A stretch of 34,006 nt of DNA, taken from contig JBOFHT010000047.1 of assembly GCA_051649785.1 (NCBI GenBank), positions 1-34,006 of the forward strand. The letters are read 5' to 3'. A program made the position numbers and the translations under genes. The notes under the pieces are model-generated. The model saw only the letters and a list, made by a program, of their open reading frames with translations, searched no databases and had not been told where the DNA came from. Origin of the DNA: JBOFHT01 sp051649785. GTDB taxonomy: Archaea > Methanobacteriota > Methanobacteria > Methanobacteriales > Methanobacteriaceae. Positions 24,706 through 33,493 of this stretch are shown here, piece after piece (the stretch's first letter is position 1; each line of letters starts with the position of its first letter).

Positions 24706-25551
24706 TTACCAAGGGACAGGTAATCCCATAGCTTTTCTTTTTTCAGCTTCTTCTGCATTTTTAGTTTTCTTACCTTCAGATAATTTTTCTAACAATGGTA
24801 ATCCTGGTTTAACAGAAGCTATGTCTTTGGTTTCAATAACACCTGCTTCAACAGCTTGTGCAAATATTGAATCACCAGCTACAGTTCTAGTTAAAACAGT
24901 AGACCAACCATCAGGAGAACCTACAGAACCTGTAGACACATCAGCTAATTCTGAAGTGTAATCAGGACATACATTACATCCTGCTTGTTCATATCCATGA
25001 GTTTCTTTCAATGGAAGGGATTTTTCTTCATCAGCAGTAATAGCCCAGAATTTTCCTTTTCCAATATCCATTTTTTCAACTAACTCAGGATCAGAGTTCA
25101 TTTTTGCATTAATGAAAGTTTCAAGAGATCCAAATGGGAAATTTTCCATACAGAAGAATCCCATAACTAATTTTAATTTATCAGCTAAGAATCTTACACC
25201 AAATGGGTAAACTTGAGCTTTTCTAATACCCATAACTTGACATGGAGTACCGATAGTTCCTACTTTTTCTAAACCATATTGTCTTACAGCTTTCTTTAAA
25301 GCCCAGACATTAGGTGAAAAAGTATATTTAGTTCCTGCTGCAGAGAGAATCTCTTCAGGAGTCATAGCAACTAAAGGTTCTGGTTTCCATAATTCGTCAC
25401 TAGGTCCAGCTACAACAGCTCCCTCAATAATCTTTTCTTCTAAAGCATAGGAGAGAAGTGCGGTAACTATTCCACCATCTTGTGATACTTTTTGGATTTG
25501 TTTATCAGTAGCTCTTGCAGATACTACTTTTTTATAAGTTCCTAATACCAT
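24706..25551 (-). CDS. frhB: coenzyme F420-reducing hydrogenase, beta subunit FrhB
   Basis: FrhB is the subunit that carries FAD and one [4Fe-4S] cluster and passes electrons to F420. The 281-residue protein shows the family pattern: S-Q-D-G-G-I-V-T-A-L-L near the N-terminus, G-T-P-C-Q-V-M-G-I-R, G-F-F-C-M-E-N-F, and G-C-N-V-C-P-D-Y, with D-V-S-T-G-S-V-G-S following. The length is normal. A strong SD (GGAGGAG) overlaps the frhG stop, so translation is probably coupled. It is the last gene of frhADGB. Confidence 0.97.
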   Translation of the reverse strand: MVLGTYKKVVSARATDKQIQKVSQDGGIVTALLSYALEEKIIEGAVVAGPSDELWKPEPLVAMTPEEILSAAGTKYTFSPNVWALKKAVRQYGLEKVGTIGTPCQVMGIRKAQVYPFGVRFLADKLKLVMGFFCMENFPFGSLETFINAKMNSDPELVEKMDIGKGKFWAITADEEKSLPLKETHGYEQAGCNVCPDYTSELADVSTGSVGSPDGWSTVLTRTVAGDSIFAQAVEAGVIETKDIASVKPGLPLLEKLSEGKKTKNAEEAEKRKAMGLPVPW

Positions 25552-25563
25552 TTTTTACTCCTC

Positions 25564-26385
25564 CTATAAACCTAATTCCTTCTTGATTTGCTCTTCAGGG
25601 AACCAACTTCTAGGACATTGAGTGTAACAAATACCACATTTAATACATCTGTTTTTGTTAACTTCAGGACGTCCTTCAAGCATTTCAATAGCTCTGACTT
25701 GACAAGCCATAGCACAAGTTCCACATCCAGTACAAAGACCAACATTTCCGATTTTTTGACGTAAGTCGCAACCGCATGCTTCAGTTCTACCAGCCATATC
25801 TAATGTAGGAGCTAAGTAATCCATATCTCCATTAATGAGAGCTACTACAACTTTAGCTACAATTTCTGGTGATACTGGGCATCCTGGAATTGCACAATCA
25901 ACATCAACAATAGTTCCTATTGGTACAAATGACTCATGTTTTGGTTGAGCTTGTTGTCCACCACGACAAAATCTGGTGAAACAACCAGTCATTGCACATG
26001 ATCCATATGCACAAACTAATTTAGCTTTCTCTCTTGCTTCTTTAAGTTCATGAACACTATGTTCATCTTGTAAACAAACAGAACCTTCTACGAGAACTAA
26101 GTCCATTTCTGGCATTTCCCATAAATCTACTAAAGTTTGTCCATAAACAATATCTACCATATCAGTAAGTAATTCTGCGAGAATGTCGTAATTTTCTGTT
26201 AACGCAATCCCGTCGCCTGTACATCCACTTAAATGGATGTATCCAATTTTTGGTTTATCAGCCACTTTTCCAACCTCCTGTTTTGAAGATTCAACTTCTA
26301 TTGGCTCTGGTTTAGCTTCCATAGCATTTGATCCATTATTTTTCTTAGTTCCTATGCCAAGAAATCGTTTAATACGTTCAAACAT
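25564..26385 (-). CDS. frhG: coenzyme F420-reducing hydrogenase, gamma (small) subunit FrhG
   Basis: FrhG is the electron-transfer small subunit. After an N-terminal extension of about 44 Lys/Glu/Asn-rich residues, the [NiFe] small-subunit fold shows L-S-G-C-T-G at 52-57 (C55), G-S-C at 128-130 and P-G-C-P at 167-170 for the proximal cluster. The C-terminal ferredoxin part has two C-x-x-C-x-x-C-x-x-x-C sets (C218/221/224/228 and C247/250/253/257) for two [4Fe-4S] clusters. It starts three bases after the frhD stop and is followed closely by frhB. Confidence 0.97.
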   Translation of the reverse strand: MFERIKRFLGIGTKKNNGSNAMEAKPEPIEVESSKQEVGKVADKPKIGYIHLSGCTGDGIALTENYDILAELLTDMVDIVYGQTLVDLWEMPEMDLVLVEGSVCLQDEHSVHELKEAREKAKLVCAYGSCAMTGCFTRFCRGGQQAQPKHESFVPIGTIVDVDCAIPGCPVSPEIVAKVVVALINGDMDYLAPTLDMAGRTEACGCDLRQKIGNVGLCTGCGTCAMACQVRAIEMLEGRPEVNKNRCIKCGICYTQCPRSWFPEEQIKKELGL

Positions 26386-26388
26386 ATG

Positions 26389-26871
26389 CTAAACCCCTAT
26401 TTCTTTTAATATAATCTCAATTGCCTCAGGTATTGCATTTTGAACAGGTTCGGTTAATTCCATTACCACATCAGGTGCAGAGATTTCCTTAGGTTTACAA
26501 CCAATAATTAAAACATCCACTTTTTCACTTAGTTCATGCAATGGCTCTTCAACAGGCCATGTGTGTGCATTTTCATAGCTACCTTTTGGAATTTCAAATG
26601 GGTCAAAAACTCTTATAGTTCCTGGTTCAGCATTAAATTCTACAATATCCACAACAATTAACTTCTTCCATGATTCATTAGGAAGACTAAAAATAAAGTG
26701 TGTTCCACCAGTTCCTGCATCAATAAACATAACATCTTTTTCTGCAGGCTTTTTATCTGGATTCTCATCAAAATATTTTTCTAATGCTTCAATAACTGCA
26801 GGTCCGAAACCATCGTCTTTAAAAAGAACGTTTCCACAACCTACAACTAACATCTCTGTTTCATATGGCAT
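26389..26871 (-). CDS. frhD: hydrogenase maturation endopeptidase FrhD
   Basis: FrhD trims the C-terminus of the large subunit after nickel is inserted. The family signature G-C-G-N-V-L-F-K-D-D-G-F-G lies near the N-terminus, with the nickel-sensing acidic residue in it. D-A-G-T-G-G follows in the middle, and a histidine in N-A-H-T-W. I use the ATG at 26871, because GTGAATATT before it works as the ribosome site. The GTG at 26880 belongs to that site. The product has 160 residues, normal for the family. Its substrate, FrhA, is encoded directly upstream. Confidence 0.95.
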   Translation of the reverse strand: MPYETEMLVVGCGNVLFKDDGFGPAVIEALEKYFDENPDKKPAEKDVMFIDAGTGGTHFIFSLPNESWKKLIVVDIVEFNAEPGTIRVFDPFEIPKGSYENAHTWPVEEPLHELSEKVDVLIIGCKPKEISAPDVVMELTEPVQNAIPEAIEIILKEIGV

Positions 26872-26913
26872 AATATTCACTAATAACCTGTTAATACCTG
26901 AAATTGAGAAATA

Positions 26914-28131
26914 TTAAATTCTCACCATTTTATTTTTAACAACACTCTTGTCATCATCATCTACAACCATTACGTGTGTAGCACATGAAAGACATGGGTC
27001 ATATCCTCTAATAACATGAGGTCCATACTCATGATGGAATCCTTCAGTTGCAGGACCCATAGTTGGTATGTTCCATGTTGTAGGAACTAAAGCACTATAG
27101 AATTGAGTTTTGCCATTAGCTACTTGAGCCATGTGCACATCCAATCCTCTAGGACCTTCAATAGCACCAATACCTAATTTGTTGGTACCTCTTGGGTCGA
27201 AATCAGCCATAGTTGGAGCGGAAGTGTCTAATTCATCTAACAAAGCAATAACTTTGGATAAATAAGTTCTCATTTCATAAGCTCTAGCTACGTGTTGAGC
27301 AACTGTACCTTTTTCAGTGAATCCACCAAATTTAACAGCTCTTGCTCTTGGTCCAGTTTCTACATTAAGACCATCCCACAAAGGAATAGTGGAACAAGCT
27401 TTTTTACCAATTTCTGCATCATCATACCATGCTTCAGGCATAATTTCAGTAAATCTATCTAAGTCAAAGAATTCTCTTTTACCATAGATTTTGTCACTTG
27501 CAAAAATAGGTTGATTATGAACACCTAATCCTTTAGGTAATTCTTTATCAGCGATTAATCCAATCATTAACTCAATATGTTCATCTACTTGAGGAACTAA
27601 TGCTTTCATTCTTGAATATAATCTTTTTCTAGCTAATTCACTAATATTACATTCCATACCACCGACACGGATCGCTGATGGGTGAATACCTTCACCAGCA
27701 ACAGTATCTACAACATATTGCATGTTTTTCCTAATATTAGAAACAGACTTTACAGCCGCTGCAAATAAGTTTTCAGGTACAAAATCAGTAGCTATTAAAA
27801 AGTGATGAATAGCATGACTATTAACAGTATGTGCTGCTAAGGTCATTTCTCTTAAAATTCTAGCTGCATTTGGAATCTCAATATCTAAAGAATCATCCAT
27901 TGCCTCTACAGACGCGAGTGTGTGAGGAATCGGACAAACTCCACAAATCCTTTGACAGATAATAGGAGCAGTCTCTGGTGCTTTACCAGTCACAATTTTC
28001 TCTAAGCCTCTAACAGGAGTAATACTTAAGTATCTTCCCTTGGTCACAATCCCCTCATCGTCGACTTCCATGACAAGCTCTGCATGTCCTTCTTGTCTTG
28101 AGGTAGGAGATATAACTATTTTATCGCTCAA
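26914..28131 (-). CDS. frhA: coenzyme F420-reducing hydrogenase, alpha (large) subunit FrhA
   Basis: FrhA holds the [NiFe] site that splits H2; the complex reduces F420 for methanogenesis. The nickel ligands are in R-I-C-G-V-C at 61-66 and D-P-C-L-S-C-A-T-H at 378-386. Cleavage by FrhD after His386 would remove the last 19 residues. All ligands are cysteines; no selenocysteine codon is used. I choose TTG at 28131, because GAGGTGAC is just upstream and the product (M-S-D-K-I-V-I-S-P-T) has 405 residues, like its homologues. A GTG at 28140 lies inside the ribosome site. It is the first gene of the operon. Confidence 0.97.
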   Translation of the reverse strand: MSDKIVISPTSRQEGHAELVMEVDDEGIVTKGRYLSITPVRGLEKIVTGKAPETAPIICQRICGVCPIPHTLASVEAMDDSLDIEIPNAARILREMTLAAHTVNSHAIHHFLIATDFVPENLFAAAVKSVSNIRKNMQYVVDTVAGEGIHPSAIRVGGMECNISELARKRLYSRMKALVPQVDEHIELMIGLIADKELPKGLGVHNQPIFASDKIYGKREFFDLDRFTEIMPEAWYDDAEIGKKACSTIPLWDGLNVETGPRARAVKFGGFTEKGTVAQHVARAYEMRTYLSKVIALLDELDTSAPTMADFDPRGTNKLGIGAIEGPRGLDVHMAQVANGKTQFYSALVPTTWNIPTMGPATEGFHHEYGPHVIRGYDPCLSCATHVMVVDDDDKSVVKNKMVRI

Positions 28132-28212
28132 ATGTGTCACCTCATTATTTATTAATTCAACAATTTTAATTTAAATTTAATATTTAAATTAGTTAACAAT
28201 AAATTAACATAA

Positions 28213-28223
28213 TTATATATAAA
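28213..28223 (-). promoter_or_regulatory. candidate TATA box of the frh operon
   Basis: On the minus strand TTTATATATAA lies about 80 bases before the frhA start. With a start site about 25 bases downstream, the leader would be about 55 bases. It is the best TATA-like match in the near upstream region; other A/T runs could compete. Confidence 0.4.
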
Positions 28224-28777
28224 TACTTTATATTATAAACTTTTCAATTAGAATAAAACTGAAAGATTTATATAGTAAGACAAATCCAGACTTTTATTTA
28301 AAAAATAATTGAGTAAAATAATTGAATATTTATTTAAAAATAATTAATTTATTTATTCTTATTATTCTGCCTACTTTGTCAAAATTGGGCTGTAAATTTC
28401 TTAGTTGTCACAAATTTCAAAATTAATTTTTTAAAATTAACTTGGTTTTAATTTGGTTTTCACTAATTAATTTTTTCTAATAACTACTATTTTACATTAA
28501 AAATAGTAATATGACAGAAAAATTTAAATGTATTGAACTTAATAATATATTACAGTATTAATCAAAGAGAAAAAAATACATTTATTATAAGTTTTATTTA
28601 AAAAACTTTTTATAGTATTAATAATTTATGATATTCTATAATTTTTAGTAGCTTTTGCAAAAATATTAAAATTGAAGTTAAAAAATATTAAAAAATTATA
28701 AATTGAAAAGGTTAATATTACAAATAGATAATTAAAAAGATGATATTATCAAAAGAGAGTTTAAGAGAGGTGTAAAA
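28224..28777. other. frhA-28778 divergent intergenic region
   Basis: This long gene-free stretch lies beyond the frh promoter. It includes a less AT-rich patch at about 28366-28412 without a supported frame, and a perfect nine-base inverted repeat TACTATTTT/AAAATAGTA at 28485-28508 with a six-base loop. The promoter of the 28778 gene should lie in the last 150 bases. I see no other gene. Confidence 0.45.
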
Positions 28778-29224
28778 TTGAAAAATGTTAATATTATAAT
28801 ATCTGTTGTAGTTGTTTTAATTATAGCTGGAACTGTAGCTGCAATTCCCCTTATAACTACTGAAGAAGGGCAGAATATGCTTTCAGGATTTACAACAGCC
28901 CCTGCTACTCAGGAAAGCGGAGATACTGGAGATGTTCAAGCTGGTGATGGTGCAGCCAATTCTGGAGGGGGTTCTGGAGGAAGTAGTCCAAGTAGTAATA
29001 CTGGAGGTTCAGGAGGAACAGGATTATCTGCCCAAGCAAAAACTAAAATGATGGATTATTCTAAAGCAAATAATGAAGCAGCTAATACTTATATTGATGG
29101 TCCATATAAACAAGGAAACTCATATATTGTAAAAATTATGAGTTCAAATACAGGGAAAAGCGTTGGATTCCTTGAATTCGATGCAAATGGAAATAATATA
29201 GGTGGAGGGGGAGGTGCACCTTAA
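28778..29224 (+). CDS. small exported or anchored protein with Gly/Ser linker
   Basis: The 148-residue protein starts with a single hydrophobic helix (about 4-25), either an uncleaved anchor or a signal peptide. A Gly/Ser/Thr-rich low-complexity linker (about 45-82) follows, and then a small folded part (about 85-140). The end is G-G-G-G-G-A-P. The start is TTG: GAGAGGTG lies six bases upstream and the membrane helix begins right after it. No family is recognised. The folded end would sit outside the cell. It stands alone between the frh operon and the PAC2 gene. Confidence 0.75.
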   Translation: MKNVNIIISVVVVLIIAGTVAAIPLITTEEGQNMLSGFTTAPATQESGDTGDVQAGDGAANSGGGSGGSSPSSNTGGSGGTGLSAQAKTKMMDYSKANNEAANTYIDGPYKQGNSYIVKIMSSNTGKSVGFLEFDANGNNIGGGGGAP

Positions 29225-29338
29225 GCACTATTAATATATTTATTTTCTTAATATCCCTATATATTTAATTAATTACCTTATTAAATGTTTTAAACAATTA
29301 TTAAAACAATAAAAAAACTATTTTAGATAGTGATTACA

Positions 29339-30046
29339 ATGATGGTTGAAACAAATTGTTGCGACATAATTTCAGAAGATGTAGAAGATGCTATTGTTCT
29401 TGAAGGATCTCCCGGACCAGGATTAATTGGAAATATAGTTGGTTGGCAAATCGTTCAAGATTTAAAGATGAAGGAAATTGGTTATATTGAATCTCCAAAA
29501 TTCCCCCCACTTGCTGTACTATACAATGGATTAACAATAAATCCATTTAGAGTTTACGAAGGTGAAGGAATAGTAATGTTTTTATCAGATTTTATAGTTC
29601 CATCCGATATTGTTTATGAAATGACCAATTCAATTATAAATTGGATGGTTAAAAACAATAGTAAAGAGATTATAACATTCAATAGTATGGTTGTAAGGGA
29701 AAGATTTAATAATGTTACAGCTGTAGCAAATTCAAAAGAGGTTTTACAAAAATTAGCAGATAAAGAGATACCAACACTTCCAGCAGGAAATATAGCAGGA
29801 CTTTCAGGAACACTTCTAACAAAATCAGCTCCAAAAGGAATACCGGGAACTTGTATATTAGCAGAAACACTCAACCCCTATCCAGATCCAAGAGTAGCTT
29901 CAGAAGTAGTAGAAACACTTAATAAGATTATTGGAACAGATATTGACCCACAACCACTAATGAAAGAAGCCGAGCATATTGAGTCACGTCTCAAAAAACT
30001 AGCTGAACAAATGAATCAACAACCAGATAACACAATTTATGGTTAG
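29339..30046 (+). CDS. PAC2-family protein (proteasome assembly chaperone-like)
   Basis: The protein of 235 residues matches the archaeal PAC2 family, related to proteasome assembly chaperones. It has I-V-L-E-G-S-P-G-P-G-L-I-G-N near the start, Y-I-E-S-P-K-F-P-P-L-A, and N-I-A-G-L-S-G-T-L-L in the middle. I-L-A-E-T and P-Y-P-D-P-R-V-A appear later, and the C-terminal helix includes E-H-I-E-S-R-L-K-K-L-A-E-Q-M. I choose ATG 29339, with AGTGAT just upstream; the GTG at 29330 is part of that site. The role in proteasome assembly is inferred from the family. Confidence 0.88.
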   Translation: MMVETNCCDIISEDVEDAIVLEGSPGPGLIGNIVGWQIVQDLKMKEIGYIESPKFPPLAVLYNGLTINPFRVYEGEGIVMFLSDFIVPSDIVYEMTNSIINWMVKNNSKEIITFNSMVVRERFNNVTAVANSKEVLQKLADKEIPTLPAGNIAGLSGTLLTKSAPKGIPGTCILAETLNPYPDPRVASEVVETLNKIIGTDIDPQPLMKEAEHIESRLKKLAEQMNQQPDNTIYG

Positions 30047-30176
30047 ATAGCTATTAAGTAAAAATGATCATACAAAAAGGTTAGGTATATATACTATAAC
30101 TAACTAACATTTGTATGTTAGCTTTTCTAGCTATTCTTTTTAAACATTAATAAATTAATTTGTATTCATTTAATCA

Positions 30177-30251
<75 letters not shown>

Positions 30252-30309
30252 CCTAATTAAATAACTAACTATTTTTAAGCTATTTAATATTTTAGTAATA
30301 GCTAATGCG

Positions 30310-30316
30310 TTTTTTT
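30310..30316 (+). terminator. T7 run between the two tRNA-Arg genes
   Basis: A seven-T run 60 bases after tRNA-Arg(TCT), a candidate stop for its transcript; the second copy at about 33475 has six T. Confidence 0.35.
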
Positions 30317-30331
30317 AATAAATTATTATAT

Positions 30332-30406
30332 GGGTTTGTAGCCTAGCCAGGATAGGGCGCAAGACTCCTAATCTTGATGTCGGGGGTTCAAATCCCCCCA
30401 AATCCG
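30332..30406 (+). tRNA. tRNA-Arg (CCT), first copy
   Basis: Acceptor GGGTTTG/CAAATCC, anticodon stem CAAGA/TCTTG with loop CTCCTAA (anticodon CCT), and T arm GGGGG/CCCCC with TTCAAAT. All stems pair. A near-identical gene is at 33494. Confidence 0.94.
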
Positions 30407-30499
30407 TTTAACTATTTCTGAGCTTATTTTTTAAATATTAATTTATTGAAATGCTATTTAAAAATATAATAGTAAAATTAAGATTATACACTATGAGAT

Positions 30500-30525
30500 G
30501 ATTTAATGAAAGAAAATAATGTATT
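30500..30525 (+). repeat. 26-bp perfect inverted repeat, left copy
   Basis: The 26 bases starting GATTTAATGAAAGAAAATAA occur here on the plus strand and at 30837-30862 on the minus strand. The left copy contains the start codon of the 30506 gene; the right copy lies near the 3' end of the truncated integrase, in the same reading frame. Confidence 0.85.
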
Positions 30526-30787
30526 GTTTGTTGATAATGGAGTAAATATTTTTATTAAAAATGGATACACAATTAGAGTAGAATTATTAGATATGGTTAA
30601 ATTAAGTATCGAAAAAGATTCAAAAAAAAATTCATTCACATTACATATGGATGATGATTTTAACAAAAGAGAAATCAATGAACTAGATTTAGTAACTGCA
30701 GGTTTCAATGAAGGAGAAATAGAATGTATCCATACAGCTATTAGTATTTTAAATAAAAAATATCCATATGAATATTTTTATGAATAA
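30506..30787 (+). CDS. small hypothetical protein in the tRNA-Arg element
   Basis: The 93-residue protein is soluble and acidic to neutral. It starts MKENNVLFVDNG, has an amphipathic middle part, and ends with a helical segment containing E-I-E-C-I-H-T-A-I-S-I-L-N-K-K. No family is recognised. GATGAT before the ATG is a weak ribosome site. Its first codons lie in one arm of a 26-base inverted repeat whose other arm ends the integrase relic. Inversion of the DNA between would exchange the two C-termini in frame. Confidence 0.65.
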   Translation: MKENNVLFVDNGVNIFIKNGYTIRVELLDMVKLSIEKDSKKNSFTLHMDDDFNKREINELDLVTAGFNEGEIECIHTAISILNKKYPYEYFYE

Positions 30788-30808
30788 CATTTAATTATTT
30801 ATAGCATA

Positions 30809-31411
30809 TTAAATAATAAATTTTAGATAAAATAATAATACATTATTTTCTTTCATTAAATCCTCAATACAGTTACTATTATGGTATTCGCTTGTAGCTT
30901 TTGTAAAGTCTGATACTTTGAAATTTCGTATATCACTACTTATTATACCTGTTGAAGCCATAAACAATAATATAGCTTTATTTCTTATTGAAGAATTATC
31001 AACAGCCACTTTAATATCATCAAGATTCGGAATATCACCCTCACGAATAACCTTAAAAGGAACATTAATTTTTATAGGTTTAGGCAACATAATATCATGC
31101 TCACGATAAAAAGCCCTCAGAGACTTCAACTTAAAATCAACAGTAGAATTATTCAAATCATTACCCATCAAATACTCATAATAACTATAAAAATAATCTG
31201 TTACTTTTCTATCCTCAATATCTTTAATGCGTGGAACACCATTAATAATATAGGGTTGTTCTTCTTCTTTAGCATCTAATATTAATTCACTAGGAGTTTT
31301 ACCAAATAAATTATACACCTCGCCCAAAATACCTATATACTGTTTTTTCCTACTATCAGACAAATCCTTACGCACAAACATCTTCTTAACTTTAATATCA
31401 GTCGAAATCAT
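30809..31411 (-). pseudogene. truncated tyrosine integrase
   Basis: The 200-codon frame encodes the N-terminal SAM-like DNA-binding domain of an archaeal phage-type integrase (about 12-115) and the beginning of the catalytic domain, N-K-A-I-L-L-F-M-A-S-T-G-I. The later catalytic part with H-x-x-R and the nucleophilic tyrosine is missing. The frame runs out into E-D-L-M-K-E-N-N-V-L-L-F-Y-L-K-F-I-I where it meets the 26-base inverted repeat. Length is about half to two-thirds of a full integrase. It lies inside an element bracketed by tRNA-Arg repeats, as expected for its former function. It should be inactive alone. Confidence 0.8.
30837..30862 (-). repeat. 26-bp perfect inverted repeat, right copy
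   Basis: The reverse complement of 30500-30525, reading D-L-M-K-E-N-N-V in the frame of the integrase relic. Confidence 0.85.
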
Positions 31412-31749
31412 AATATTATATTCAATCTCATCGTATAAAAACCGTTGGGAAGGCTCTAAATTCCTAAAACAATTTAATTAGAACCTTATATTAATAATAG
31501 AAAAATAGTTAAAAGATACCTAACTAATATAGACCCAATACACAACCTTTAAAAAAATAACACAATACATATGAAATACGAGAAAAAACAACTAAAATAA
31601 AAGAAGAAAATGATAAAAACCAAAGAAAAATAAGATGAAAAATTAAAATAAATAATATTTCAATTTTTGAATAAAATTAAAAAGGTTCAAAACACCCAAA
31701 ATCTGTTTTTGTTATTTATTGTACTAAAAATTCTTCAAAAAAATATTAA
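31412..31749. other. gene-free stretch upstream of the integrase relic
   Basis: These 338 AT-rich bases hold no supported gene. A ten-base inverted repeat with one mismatch, AAGGCTCTAA (31450) and TTAGAACCTT (31478), lies 40-75 bases upstream of the integrase start. It could be an operator or a recombination-arm site. Confidence 0.4.
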
Positions 31750-32223
31750 CTAGTTAGGGAAAACAACACTATTAGCGATTTTAACAGCCCAGTCTCTATC
31801 ACTAGCTGTTTCAATAATAATTGCCTTATTTTTTTTATCATTGGAAACAAGAATTATTGTAATTCCAGGATTAGGTTTAAAATCAAAGGCTTTTGAATTA
31901 TTGTTAAGCCCTTTTATTTCAATTTCAGAACTAGATCTACCTTTCATATAATATGAAAAGAAATCATCAATACTGGAATAAGTATTATTATTAACATAAG
32001 GAGTTATCCAAATTGTCACATCTGTAGTTCCACCAGAATAAGTATTAGAATCAGGATTAATATTGAAATGAGATGCAGCAGGAACAGATACATTAACCCC
32101 ATCAAAAGTTTCAACCCATATATCAGAATGATCAGAAATAATAAAATAGTCATTTAATGTAAATGTAAATATAATTAAAACTATTACAGAAAAAATTAAT
32201 AAAACAGAATATTTATTTTTCAT
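31750..32223 (-). CDS. membrane-anchored extracellular protein of unknown function
   Basis: The 157-residue protein has an N-terminal membrane helix (about 6-24) and an outside domain. It contains W-V-E-T-F-D-G-V-N-V-S-V-P, Y-S-G-G-T-T-D-V-T-I-W-I-T-P and a C-terminal R-D-W-A-V-K-I-A-N-S-V-V-F. The layout resembles small PsbP-like or lipoprotein-like domains found repeatedly in Methanobrevibacter genomes, but I do not name a family. ATG 32223 is chosen, with TTGGTG upstream; a TTG one codon earlier is less likely. It is cargo within the tRNA-Arg element. Confidence 0.72.
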   Translation of the reverse strand: MKNKYSVLLIFSVIVLIIFTFTLNDYFIISDHSDIWVETFDGVNVSVPAASHFNINPDSNTYSGGTTDVTIWITPYVNNNTYSSIDDFFSYYMKGRSSSEIEIKGLNNNSKAFDFKPNPGITIILVSNDKKNKAIIIETASDRDWAVKIANSVVFPN

Positions 32224-32443
32224 CAAAAAACACCAACTAAAATATGCATTATAACATACAATTATACTTATTTAACTAATAAGACTTATAATTACCCATT
32301 ACATTTTTGTAAACATACAATTAAAAAAATAATTATTTAAGTTTTTCCAATAATATATCTCTACAAAACAAGACAACTCTTCAAAAATTAAAAAAAATAA
32401 ATTCGTTATAGGTAAATATAAAGAATTAAAAAAAAAAATTAAT

Positions 32444-33169
32444 TTAATAATAGTTTATGATAAACACTTTAGCACTAATATCTTCTAGTTTTTCATAGAA
32501 TTTAAAGTTTAAAATAGTTTTACCATATCCTTTTATAGTTTTAACTTTTTCTAATCCTCCTCTAGAATAGTAAAGTATTTTAACTGATTTTATTTTATAT
32601 TTAGTGTTTTTAGATTTGATTTGGAAATTTTGATAAGTAGTAGTAGGCCATCCTCCCATTTCACTCCAGTCAGTATATCCCTTTTCTTTCACAGTAATTT
32701 TAACTTTTTTACTATTGAAAACTGTTGTTGCTATGGAAGTAGAACTGTATCCTTTATAAGATAAAGATTCAATCATTATTTTAGGTTTAGTTTTGTAAAA
32801 TAAAGTTATTTTTTCTACAAAAGAATTTTTTGGAATTTTAAGGTAAACGACATCCTTATTTTTTGTATTGTATGTCCTATACACGTATTTTTCATTTTCA
32901 GCAGAATAATACTTGATTTTAATAGAGTTGATTTTAAATTTACTTTTATATTTATCTTTAATTTTGAACTTATAATATCCATTACGTTCCCAACTATCAT
33001 TCCAATTAGTTACAAGATTAACTGTTACAATCTTTTTATTAATAGTATCAACTATTTTTGTATTATATTTAGTTAACTTTTCACTACTAGCTGCAGAACT
33101 AGTATTCACAGCCATTGCAGATACAAAAACAACTACCACAACTAACAATATTATTTTTCTAATTTTCAT
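32444..33169 (-). CDS. secreted Lys/Tyr-rich repeat protein of unknown function
   Basis: The 241-residue protein has a clear signal peptide (basic start, hydrophobic core about 7-19, A-S-S-E after the likely cut). The rest is rich in Lys, Tyr, Ser and Thr and in beta-strand patterns. Two halves look related: Y-Y-K-F-K-I-K-D-K-Y-K-S-K-F-K-I, then I-K-I-K-Y-Y-S, matches N-F-Q-I-K-S-K-N-T-K-Y-K-I, then V-K-I-L-Y-Y-S. So two copies of one beta domain are probable. GGAGGGAGC precedes the ATG. It is probably exported by Sec and held at the cell surface; its role is unknown. Confidence 0.75.
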   Translation of the reverse strand: MKIRKIILLVVVVVFVSAMAVNTSSAASSEKLTKYNTKIVDTINKKIVTVNLVTNWNDSWERNGYYKFKIKDKYKSKFKINSIKIKYYSAENEKYVYRTYNTKNKDVVYLKIPKNSFVEKITLFYKTKPKIMIESLSYKGYSSTSIATTVFNSKKVKITVKEKGYTDWSEMGGWPTTTYQNFQIKSKNTKYKIKSVKILYYSRGGLEKVKTIKGYGKTILNFKFYEKLEDISAKVFIINYY

Positions 33170-33373
33170 TTTATGCTCCCTCCTTTTTATTTAAAAAAAT
33201 TATTTATAAAAAAATTAAATACATACTTATACATTATATAAATATATTAATACAATAATATTTAAACATAATCATTCAAATATTATAAAAAAATAGAAAA
33301 GTAATAAATAGAATTAATTGAAAAATAATAATATTGAAAAAAAGCTAAAAAGAGCTTAAATCATTAAACTGTC

Positions 33374-33412
33374 CTAATCCGAAGGTCCCGGGTTCAAATC
33401 CCAGCGGGTCCG
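33374..33412 (+). pseudogene. 3' half of tRNA-Arg (TCT), displaced copy
   Basis: It starts within the anticodon loop (CTAATCCGAAGG) and continues to the discriminator base. The T stem has one change, CCCAG instead of CCCGG, which breaks a pair. The 5' half is absent. It marks the right border of the tRNA-Arg element. Confidence 0.85.
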
Positions 33413-33493
33413 TCCTAATTAAATAACTAACTATTTTTAAGCTATTTAATATTTTAGTAATAGCTAAATGCGTTTTTTAATAAATTATTATAT

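Noticed and set aside
24146..24758. Minus-strand frames across map and the map-frhB gap
   Set aside because: Low-complexity Ile/Phe/Leu translations of A/T repeats overlapping real genes.
28366..28412. Less AT-rich patch upstream of frhA as a gene remnant
   Set aside because: No frame of useful length or recognisable motif in either strand.
32815..33000. Minus-strand 61-codon frame inside the secreted protein gene
   Set aside because: Off-frame within a gene that has a clear signal peptide and ribosome site.
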